Origin: Candolleomyces eurysporus
Lineage: Eukaryota > Basidiomycota > Agaricomycetes > Agaricales > Psathyrellaceae
DNA: 51,285 nucleotides
NCBI GenBank assembly: GCA_027579435.1
Contig: JANBPK010000004.1
Coordinates: forward strand, 1-51,285
Direction of reading: 5' to 3'
Shown here: piece by piece, positions 1 to 9,293 of the stretch
Layout: every line of letters begins with the position of its first letter
Position numbering within the stretch: position 1 is the first letter of the stretch
Notes under the pieces: model-generated
Databases searched by the model: none
The model's input: the letters and a program-made list of their open reading frames with translations, nothing else
Told to the model about the DNA's origin: nothing
Made by a program: the position numbers and the translations under genes

Positions 1-1
1 G

Positions 2-85
2 AGGGATATGGGCGACGTCGTGGTCCTGGTTGAAGATCCCAACGCCAGCGGTGGGAATCAGCTCACAGCTTACGTCAGCAAATAA
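2..85 (+). CDS. 3' end of an unrecognised plus-strand gene (partial at window edge)
   Basis: Reading frame 2 is open from the first bases to a TAA at 83-85. It encodes about 27 residues that read like an ordinary protein C-terminus: GDVVVLVEDPNASGGNQL, then TAYVSK and stop. The composition is protein-like and the stop is followed by non-coding sequence. The piece is too short to name a family, and the rest of the gene lies left of the window. It could also be a chance open stretch. Confidence 0.4.
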   Translation, partial: RDMGDVVVLVEDPNASGGNQLTAYVSK

Positions 86-292
86 CTTGAACTGAACCAC
101 TGACAATCACGTGGTCGCGCCGCAATCAGTCCGGTTCGTTAGACAGAGCAATGCAAAGGGAAGTCGCCATTGAAACATACATATACATAGTACAGGTAAC
201 ACTATCGAATGCAGAAAGTTGCAAAAAGACACCAAAAATTGAATGCATGCAGGGACGTCATGAGTGAAATGAAACGAGAGAGACAGCAGCAA

Positions 293-1142
293 TCAGTAGC
301 CCCCGCCTTGGCCGCCGCCGTAGCCGCCTTGGTAGCCCCCGTAGCCACCTCCGCCTTGGTAGCCCCCGCCGCCTTGGTAGCCACCACCGCCTTGGTAGCC
401 ACCTCCGCCACTGTAGCCACCGCCACCACCACCTAGAAACAAACGCGTCAGCGAACGGGCTCATTGCCACGGAGCAGGAACAGTGATCTACCATAGCCTC
501 CACCACTGTAGCCTGACGAACAAGCAGAGTGTCAACACAAGGTCAATACAAAAGACTGGGAGGAATCTAACCTCCACCACCACCACCACCACCTCCGCCT
601 CCGCGGGCGTTGGCAAGGTTGACTTTAATACGCCTGCCGTCGAGCTCCTGCTCGTTCAAGCCGGCAATAGCAGCGTTGGCCTCGTCCCCGGTGCTGAAAG
701 TCACGAAGCCGAATCCTCGAGATCGACCGGTATCGCGATCCCTCATGACGATAGACTAATGATCCAAGCAAATATCAGTCATGCATACTTCTCACAAAAA
801 GTGGAGATGGGAGACGATAATCATCGCACGAACGAGACAAGGAAGCGGGGAAGGTTAAGCGAGAGAGATAAGATAGCGCACATCAAGAACCTGGCCGAAA
901 TCGGAGAAAGCCTATAATTTTGAGAGATAACATATTCGTTAAGACACGACGAGCATTTGGAGCTACGTAGTATACGGACTTGGCGCAAGGTGTCATCCGT
1001 CGTATTCCAGCTCAGATTGCTACAAGCAGGCAACGATACTATCAGTCGCTACTTCTCCCAGACGCAGAGGCAGAGGGAGAAGCGTGCTCGATCAACAACA
1101 CAGATGCACACAGACTGACCCAACATAAATTTTGGCCGACAT
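293..1142 (-). CDS. Glycine-rich RNA-binding protein with one RRM (GRP/CIRBP type)
   Basis: Small single-RRM protein of about 140 residues, expected to bind RNA and act as an RNA chaperone or stress-responsive factor. The spliced product starts [20 protein letters not shown] (RNP2 is KIYVGNL) and continues to RNP1, RGFGFVTF. The RRM ends with [14 protein letters not shown], followed by a tail of Gly runs and GGGGYQ-type repeats ending GGGY-stop. Exons are about 1142-1120, 1019-980, 911-882, 755-572, then two Gly-rich exons reaching the TGA at 293-295. All junctions are GT-AG and keep frame. The ATG at 1140-1142 gives the canonical RRM start. The long opposite-strand frames over the Gly/Ala-rich tail are shadows. 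The family call is secure; the exact role is inferred. Confidence 0.9.
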
Positions 1143-1554
1143 GGTGAAGGAGAGACTGGGAAGGGTAAAAACAAAACTCGAAAACAAAAACCGGGAACCG
1201 AGACTACCGGGCCTGAAAGAGAGTTGTTGGTCAAGACGAAGAAGCGGATGGGCGGTTGGAGCAGAAACTGGCGCCCTTATATCTGGAAGATTTGAACTCC
1301 GCTACAATACCCAGATGCCCTCTTCTCAATACATTTCGCCCCATATGTACTTTCTCCGGTCTCGTGAGCATCCATTCCCCTCGCACGGACCCGACATTCC
1401 TTAGAAGCTCCACCCTCCTTCCAATAGAAACATCTTCAATCCATTCTAAAATGGGTATCCCAAAGGGACAGTCGTGAACTAGAACGTAACAAGTGTAGAA
1501 AATCGCATAATGTAGTGTGTAGTATCAGTCATGACAAGTCGTAAAAACGCGAGC
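1143..1554. other. Intergenic: promoter of the RRM gene and 3' region of the ABC transporter
   Basis: No coding frame with protein-like content was seen on either strand. The segment holds the RRM gene upstream region and the transporter 3' UTR. Confidence 0.6.
1277..1284 (-). promoter_or_regulatory. TATA-like box upstream of the RRM gene
   Basis: On the minus strand this reads GATATAAG, about 135 nt upstream of the RRM start codon in an AT-poorer region. It would suit a transcript with a leader of roughly 100 nt. It is only a motif match, and fungal promoters often lack TATA. Confidence 0.25.
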
Positions 1555-4500
1555 TCAGAGAGTGCCCTTCTTCTTCTTCTCCTTCTTGCTCTTCTTGAGC
1601 TTGGGCGTCTCGTCGCCTCGCACACTGCCCGCTGGACTGTCAGTGCCGACGAGGGTGCTGCTCCCTTCGCGCGCGGCGAGGTGCCCTCGTCCGTCGACAC
1701 CCGGGGCGAGGAGTCCCGCTTCAGGATGTCAGGAAGGATCGAAGTCACGGAGTTCTGGCGTCTGGTTGTGAGCGAGATTCTTCTGGCCAATCGCTGGAAG
1801 TTTTGGGACGAAATTCGCTTCCGTTTTGGCTCAGACTCTGGATCTGGGGTGCCGGTCCTGGGGGGTGAGAACGCACTGGCGCCAAATGTGACCGCAGGAG
1901 GGCTGGGTCCCAGCGGTTTCTCGGGTGTAGATTCTTCAGTAGGGAAAGCAATGGGAGCTGGAGCGGCAATGTCGGATTTGTCACCACCGCCGTTATCCAG
2001 GCTTATCGGGTCGTTCTTGGGGGACTCGTGAACCTGCTGGGACTCTTCTTCCTCAACGGGACCCGACGAAGGGAACGCGATCACTTGGGTCTCGGGTTCC
2101 GATTTGGTTGCTGCTGCAGACGTTTCCTCCACCGTGTCCTCCTTCAGTTCCGCAGGGGACTCTTTGGGCTTCTCCAGTTCATCGGCATCGTTGTTCGAAG
2201 TTTCCGGCTCTTCAGTTGAAGTAGGAGCGGCCCCAGTATCTTGCTTATCTTCAGAAGACTTCGGGACATTTTCAGACTGTTCAACAAAGTTGGAAGGCTC
2301 TTCAAGCACGTTATCCACCGAAGTAATAGCCTCAGCATCGTAACCTTTAACAGAACCATCCCGCTTGAAGCTTGCTTGCGACTGCTCTTTCTTTAAACTA
2401 TTGCCCGCAACGGAAATACCATCGTTGGAAGAAACCTGGTCAGCCCACATCGTCGCAAAGATGCCATCGAGAGCGAGCAGTTCCTTGTGGGTACCCTGTT
2501 CAGCAATTTGACCATCTTTGAGAACGAGAATTCTGCAAAAAAGTGAGTGCTAGTTTTGGCGACGATTTGGTTCAAACTTACAGATCCGCATTGGCGATTG
2601 TCTATTGAATGAGGTTGGTCAGTTGACCGGACGGAGGTAGATAAACAACGACTCACAGAAAGCCGGTGGGCAATAGACAGGGAAGACCTTCCTCGAACAA
2701 GGTTCTGGAGAGCCTTCTGAATATCCTTCTCGGTAGATGTGTCAAGCGCACTGAGCAACAAGTCAGTCCTAGCCTCACGGAGAATCGTTCGGGGTCATAC
2801 CTTGTGGCCTCGTCCAGTAGTAACACAGGAGGGTCCTTCAAGAGGGTCCTTGCAATAGCGACACGCTGCTTCTCTCCACCGCTGAGTCTAACGCCACGCT
2901 CCCCAACCTTTGTGTCATAGCCTGCATTGGAGATGGTCACCAGACTGTAAGGAAATCCAATCAGGGAATTCGCTCACCATCGGGGAAGCTCATGATTCGA
3001 TCGTGCATCTGCGCAGACCTGGCAGCCTCTTCGATCTCTTCCCGTGACGCCTGGAATTTACCATATCTGACATTCCTCTTAGTACGATATCCCCAGTTTG
3101 AAGTGTCACGACTGACCCAATGTTGTACGAGATACTACTATTGAAAAGAACTGGATCCTGTGGCACCACACCGATGGCATGACGAAGAGACTTTTGCGTG
3201 ACATCCCTGTCAAAACGTTAGATTGTGAAATGGGGTGCTCATGAGCAAAGCCGCATGTACCTGATATCCTGGCCGTCGATCAGGATTCGACCTTCCCCTT
3301 CCTTCAAATCATAGAAGCGATAGAGCAGACGGAGGATGGTAGATTTGCCAGATCCAGATTCACCGACAAGAGCGACAGAAGAGCCCTTGGGCACTTTGAA
3401 TGATACATTGTTGAGGGCCGTCGTGCGCGCATCATACGAAAAGCTGACGTTCTCTGCAGATATCCAATCAGTCAAAACTCGAAAATGGGCAAATGGCACA
3501 CTTACCAAACTCGATCTCGCCCGCAGTGACCACGAGGTCGGGTGCGTCGGGCTTATCATTCACTTCGGTAGGTTCGTTCAGCAAGGACAGGAGCTTTTCG
3601 GTGTCAACGAGACTCTGGTTGACGGAGCGATAGATGTATCCAAGTTGATTGAGAGGCCCGTACAGCTATTTCAGGCGAAATTAACGAAAGCCGTGACAAA
3701 TATCAAATCCGGTTGCGTACCTGATTGAGATAGGTGATGAAGATAACAAAGTCGCTGGCTTCCGCTTCGCGTAGAGTGATGGAACGAGCAACAATCAACG
3801 ACCCAATGAGCAACCCAACGGTCTGCCGAAACTGTCAGACGTCTGCTCAACATATCTTGTATTGACTTACGATGATGAAGTTCTGCACGAGATTCAGCAG
3901 GTTCAGTGATACTGCATGACTTATTAGCGCTTATCGAACTCGGAAGGGTTGAACAGTGCTTACAGATAACCTTGAGCTCGAGAACTTGATACTCTCGCAT
4001 GGCTTCACGGTACCGAGCACCTTCGTGCTCTTCACCTCCAAAGTATTTGACGGTTTCGTAATTAAGCAAGATGTCAGCATGAATACCGCGAGTAACCTTT
4101 GGAATGTGAGCAAGCTGTTGACAGACACACGGTGCAATTACATACCACGTCCCGTTCATTCATTTGTCTCCGAATTCGGGTACGATATCGAGTAAGAACA
4201 ACGCTAGCAGCAACTATGCAGGATTATTAGAATCGCACATCGCAATACAAGAGAAGGCACTCACCATAGGAGAACATAACCGCAAAAATGACAAGAGCAA
4301 GAATCCAATCGAAAATCCAGCAGAAAGCCACTAGGGCAATGAAGATGTCAATGAAAGTAGGTGCAATGTTGAAGAGAATGAGCTGGATATGATCGTCATT
4401 CAGCATTGTTATACTTCCTCCTTAGAAAATTGTCTCTCCTCACCTCGAAAGTATGATTGATAGCCGCTCCTCGATCCAGCACACGAAGGACTTCACCGGT

Positions 4501-5987
4501 CTTCCTTCGTGTATGCCAAGCAAATGACAAGTTGAGAATGTGGTCAAATGCCAATTTGGACATTGCTACGAAAATCAAGACGTTGAGTCAGTAACCCGGA
4601 CACATCACGTCGCGCTGAGCAAACTCACCGAGATCGGAATACTGCATAACCGGTGCCCACAGAGCCTGTTGGTATCATTCTTGAGTCAACATCAACACGA
4701 AAGAGAGAGCAGAGAACCGTACGTCACGAATAGCAGCCAGTCCACCGCTTCCCTGGAGGAACCGCAAGGCCACATATCCGAACAGGAAAGGCCACGGAGA
4801 TAGGTTTTCACGGCCTTCAAGAATCTTGATCAACTTGCCCAAAGTGAGAGGCAGCGCAAGGTTCACCAAGCGTCCAACGATCAGAATGAGGATACAAATG
4901 GTCTATACAGTATGTGTGCATGAGCTCCGAGCGGCTGCTAAAAAGGGTGACACCGCTTACCGCGAGGAACTTGAGGTACTTGCTCCCGGACGGCCACAGA
5001 TAAGGCGAAAGGCGGCGAATGCGAGCTACCATCTCGGACCATGATGGCTCGAGGGTGATTTCGGGCTTCTGTTCACCCTATTGCGTCGTTTGAGAAACAG
5101 GGGTGACGAAAATTAGAAGAACGCACCTGTGGAGCCGTCGAAGGGACGGGAGTTGCGGCACGAGTTTGTGGGACAGACTGCAAGTTGGAGCGGGTCGTGC
5201 GGAATGTACCGTATTTGCTGCCGTCACCATTAATTCCGGACAAGGATGAGGTGTTTTGTTGTCCAGCTTCTGGAGGAAGGAGGAATGACGACGCGGTCGG
5301 CTGCGCGATGTGGATATCGTCATCGGTGGGGACGGGTGTATAGACCACACGGGGCGAAAGCAGTGAGCCGAGCAATGGGATAAGCAAAAGCACTCGGAAA
5401 GCAGGGATGCCCAGGTGAAGCAAGTTCTGAAGAGGTATGGGGTTCTCTGGGATATGGGGAGCTGGAGGAAGGGTGAGCAGTCGAATGTGATAAAAATAGA
5501 ATAGAAGACATACGGTACAGCTGGAGGTGGATCTCGAGACCAAGAAAAACAACAAGAGCAATGTCGAGAGAAAGGGAAGTGAAAATTGCAAGTTTGAGTC
5601 TTTTCAAAGACCAAACGTCGGCCCCTGCAACGTCTTTCCAAGCGCCAATGGCAGCGATGCCGGACAGGGAAGCCAGGCCAAGGACGGTGTTGAGAGGGAT
5701 AGCGGTATGACGGGGCCATTGCTTAGAAATCACAGCATAGACTACGAATACAGCGCCGTCTGCAAAATAAGTGAGAGCGGCGAAGGAAAGAAGAGAAAGG
5801 ATAGCAGCTCGACGAGGGACGTTGGTGGCAACGACGACCGAGGTTATTGCGGACTGGGTTGGAGGGGGCTGAGTCTGCTTNGAGGGGAAGGAGCGATGCC
5901 GCAACCACGAANGAGGACGGCCGGGGAGAGTACTCTCAGAACGAGGATGGGGAGGGCAGCCTCCACCATCTCAGCCATCGTCGGCAT
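1555..5987 (-). CDS. HMT1/ABCB6-type ABC half-transporter with extra N-terminal membrane segments and long C-terminal tail
   Basis: ABC exporter of the ABCB half-transporter class closest to fungal vacuolar HMT1 and animal ABCB6. Family members move heavy-metal-thiol complexes or porphyrins across vacuolar or organellar membranes using ATP. An N-terminal block of about four hydrophobic segments (around 5960-5500) precedes the core TMD, which carries [14 protein letters not shown] near 4060. The nucleotide-binding domain has Walker A (GESGSGKST, about 3350), the signature LSGGEKQR (about 2890) and Walker B (VLLLDEAT, about 2820). A tail of about 300 acidic, Ser/Pro-rich residues follows, ending in a Lys-rich stretch. 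More than ten short introns interrupt it. Omitting the Ns at 5912 and 5881 gives one frame through the first membrane segment. The tail has another frame break near 1665-1690: the conserved frame runs to a stop at 1479, while the Lys-rich frame stops at 1555-1557. The start ATG at 5985-5987 is the best in-frame choice, but an upstream hydrophobic exon is possible. Substrate is unknown. Confidence 0.85.
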
Positions 5988-6342
5988 TGGTGAGGAGGAA
6001 CCGGAGGTCGTCGTTGGTGGTGTTGAGGAGGAGCAAGATGCCACAGAAAACCACAGCCGCGTATTTCAAACCACCCCTGGAGGCTTACATAACAGCGGGC
6101 GCCAGACAGTTGGTCGCCTCCACAACTCATTCGGTGTTCGCTAGTCGACATTTGTATTCACGCTATCATTATACATCTGCATATCCACCATCTACCCGTG
6201 ATAATCCTTCCACAGAATACGTCGTTCGCGGCCCCTAATTCACACAACACGAGGCTGCTATCGCCTCGAGGTCCAACTTCAGCCGAGCACATATCACACG
6301 AAGAGGTCCAAATTGGCACACCTGACATGGCCCACCGGCTCT
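5988..6342. other. Intergenic: upstream of the ABC transporter
   Basis: The part nearest the transporter (about 6000-6100) has a second hydrophobic frame that includes FCGILLLL. It could be an unplaced first exon of the transporter, but no splice pair was found to connect it. The rest shows nothing coding and is the promoter and neighbouring 3' UTR. Confidence 0.4.
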
Positions 6343-6672
6343 CTACCGTTGCTCATGCTCAAGCCCATCTAAAAGATCCTCATACTTGCTTCTCACATCG
6401 TCCAGCTTCTTGCCCTGGATCTCAGCATCGCCGCGATCCTGCACCTTCAGCGCCTTCCTCGCCTCCTTGATAAACTCGGATGAGTCGGCAACCGATGCTT
6501 TAACCTCGCCGTCGCCGTCGCCATCGCCAGCATTGCTGTTCGTGCTGTTCGCCGGCAGCAGCGCCGCGAGATCCACGTCACTGGCCCGGAGCAAAGCCAG
6601 GTCCCGCAGTGTGTCGGACAATGGAAGCGCCTTGCTGTCTTTCGCCTTTTTCGCTGGCTGTGACTCGGACAT
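6343..6672 (-). CDS. Small hypothetical protein, charged and partly helical (109 aa)
   Basis: Single-exon frame starting MSESQPAKKAKDSKALPLSD and ending DLLDGLEHEQR before a stop. The middle is an Asn/Gly/Asp-rich linker (GDGDGDGE). The C-terminal 45 residues are charged and probably helical (FIKEARKALKVQDRGDAEIQ). It lacks a signal peptide, a membrane segment and a known motif. It lies between two other minus-strand genes with enough room for its own promoter. I do not recognise the family. Its regular composition and well-placed ATG favour a real gene. Confidence 0.55.
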   Translation of the reverse strand: MSESQPAKKAKDSKALPLSDTLRDLALLRASDVDLAALLPANSTNSNAGDGDGDGEVKASVADSSEFIKEARKALKVQDRGDAEIQGKKLDDVRSKYEDLLDGLEHEQR

Positions 6673-6849
6673 GATCGTTTGGAATGGATTGCGCGCCGCG
6701 AAGGATTCTAGGTTCTGGTGATTACATCATGCCAAGCACCGACTCTATTAAATCAATGCTCTATGATCCTATGCTGCTCGGAATACTAATACATATGAAC
6801 TATACATGAAGGCAGGAATGGCAGTAAGTGCACAAAACGGCTGAGGAGA

Positions 6850-8973
6850 TCAGGTAAATGGAGATGCTAAAAGATCCAGAATGTCGTCAGATGGCTGATG
6901 TGCTTCACAGCTTAGCCTTCGCTTCTTTTGTTCCTTTTGTGAGCCTTCCACACTTTCCGAACCTTCCAAGAAATCCAGGGCATCGTTATCGGGAGCTGCT
7001 TCCCGGTGGCGATTCAGTTGAACAGGGTGCAGAACCGTCCTCCGAGAAACAGCGTTGGCGACGAGGGATGTAAAGGTAAAGTTGCGGCACGTCGAAAACA
7101 ACGAAGGGATCCTACCCGACGCCGATTCGGTTTGATGGTCGTGTCGGTATATAGCAGTGCGAGACACCGTTGGCCAAGTATCATCCGACGGTCGCCTCAA
7201 CTTTTTCATTGGAGTGACCAGTGCCAATCTTTGTTTCTTCCGAGCAGCCAATGCCGTGGGGCTAGATGGCTCCAACATTCGGCGCCGGACCCAACACCCT
7301 ATTACGGGCTCCCATTCCCATCCTCCTTTCAACCAAGGTGACCGGCTGGCTGCCCCGAAATCCTTCTCGCTTGTGGTCGAAAACTCAGGGTAGTCGTGTC
7401 CACGTAAACCCTGAGCTGGTGGTTCAAAGAGTTTAGACTCTGCCTCGTCGACCAGTTCCATCACCTCTTGACGATACGCCCTCACTTCAGCCCGGGCCTC
7501 GGGAGACAGCTGAGCATCTTCCTCCATGTTCTCCACCATGTATAGCGTGGAACCCAATATAGAGGCCTCGTGCTTCGAAAGCCTTTGGCGCCGTAGGGTG
7601 GACGTGTAGGGCCTGAGTCTCTTCCGACCCTCATCCAAGGACGTATTCGAAAAGAGATGCTTGACAACGGAACGATAAGTTGCCGGTCGGGGAGTGGTTG
7701 ATGCCAGCAACGTTTCAATGGTTTGCAGGTAGCTTGGGGGCGCCGTTTCCCGGTTGTGAACGAACCAGACAAGAGACAGGCTGACTGTACTGTCTTTTAG
7801 GTCCAAAAGGTGGGCGTCCGTCTCGGAAAGCAAGATGGTCCTCTGCGGCTTGATGAGGTCGAAGAGAGCATCGTGGACCCCGGCGGTTTGGGACAAGTCC
7901 CGGCCATTTAAAGAATAAAGCTCGAACAGAGAATTGTTCCATTGGCAAAGCTGTTTCGATATTTCGGAGATATCGTCTGCTGTCGTTCCCGTTGACAGTC
8001 GTCTAGGCCTTGCCTTTGATGCGACATAAACGGCCATTTCTGTTGTGAGTAAGATGCACGATGATATGTCGACGTGAAATAGGCGTCGAGTGACTTGCTC
8101 GATTGCCTTCGAAGTCCAAACGTCGGTGCTTTGAACGTCGGAAAGCACTTCGGTCAAGACCTTTGTAAAGGTTTGGATCGAGAACCCAGCACTTAGCCAC
8201 CGATCCAACCACTCGGTCAAAAATTTGGCATGAGCTGGATGGGTTATTGGCGCGGGTCCGTTGGGTTTGGGTCGCAAAGCAACAAGGAGAAGAGCTTCCA
8301 CCAGTTGAACGGCTTCATTCTGCAGACGATGGGTTAACACCTCGTCAAGCAAGATGCTGATCAGAGTGAGGTGATGGGGACATGAGTTTAATATAACTCC
8401 CAATGCATGGGAAGTGACTAGCCATCTAGCATACGTTAATGCCAGAGCAACGTTATCCAAAGGATCCGCTTACCCTCTGCAATACGCTGGTACAGTCTCG
8501 TACATCTGGTCTACAAACTCGGCCGCATCAGATTGATCATCATCGTCTCCATCTTCTCCAGGAGGTTCTTCCCAGCTCTGCATGTTTCGACCAATGACAG
8601 CGGCACACAGAGAAGAGAGCGCAGGGACGCGCTGGGGCTGGAGACCAATTTTGGTGACGACGTTTCTGAAAGCGTCGCGGACTGCATATATGCGGCGTAT
8701 TAGCTCGAGGCTGTCCTTGTAGTCTTGAGAGAAGTAGGCCCTGGAGGCGTACTTGTCAGGCGGGGGATATACAACGAGGGGAAATTCATGATTAGGGGAG
8801 TCTGCGGGATTGGTGCCACGACTGGAGGAGTAAGCTTTTGCCGCCGGACGTGATTGGGTGGAGACCATCTTTGCAAGGACGTTGCATCTTGTTCGTAGGG
8901 GACGAAGCAAACGATTGATAGTTGCTGTTGCCAGGGATCTGGGGTCGCTTTCCCTGGACGAGATGGGCGGCAT
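6850..8973 (-). CDS. Unrecognised 690-residue helical protein
   Basis: Two exons. Exon 1 starts at the ATG at 8971-8973 (MPPISSRESDPRSLATATIN). A 48-nt GT-AG intron at about 8472-8425 contains a TTAAC-like branch site and splits a Gly codon (CRG|WLVTSHALG). Exon 2 runs to the TGA at 6850-6852. The first 450 residues are helix-rich with many Leu and Trp, like a helical-repeat scaffold. The last 200 are basic and Ser/Arg-rich with KKRRLS, possibly a nuclear localisation signal, and the protein ends DILDLLASPFT. There is an acidic loop in exon 1 (EDGDDDDQSD). I recognise no domain. It is divergent from NAD kinase with about 320 bp between starts. Confidence 0.65.
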
Positions 8974-9293
8974 AAAGGAGGATGGACGAGGATTGGACAC
9001 AGAGCCGACGCGAGCGTGGCAGCATCACGTCGCGTCCCGGTGCCGAGACGGACCGCGTCGCGATGGGCATGGGCAGCCATTGGCCAACGACATTGCCGGG
9101 TTCGAGACTCTGTGGTCGACGAGGACTATACGCGTTTCCAGGTGATTCGAACGTGCCTTGTACTGCTGGCATAGCAGCATGTTCAGATGTCAGTGAGTGC
9201 ACTGTGATCGGCCCATTGATCAACATCAAATATTTCTGGACAAACCCTACAAATACATCCACTGCTNCCCTTTCTCCCCCTCATCCACCGCAA
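8974..9293. promoter_or_regulatory. Divergent promoter region between the 690-aa gene and NAD kinase
   Basis: The two start codons point away from each other with this stretch between them, so both promoters must lie here. It contains one N at 9267 just before the kinase start. No clear TATA was recognised. Confidence 0.5.

Noticed and set aside
483..917. 144-residue plus-strand frame over the RRM gene
   Set aside because: It is the antisense shadow of the Gly-rich RRM protein, whose spliced product is well conserved.
5320..6044. Frame breaks in the ABC transporter N-terminus as a sign of a pseudogene
   Set aside because: They coincide exactly with the two Ns, and omitting these gives one continuous membrane segment.
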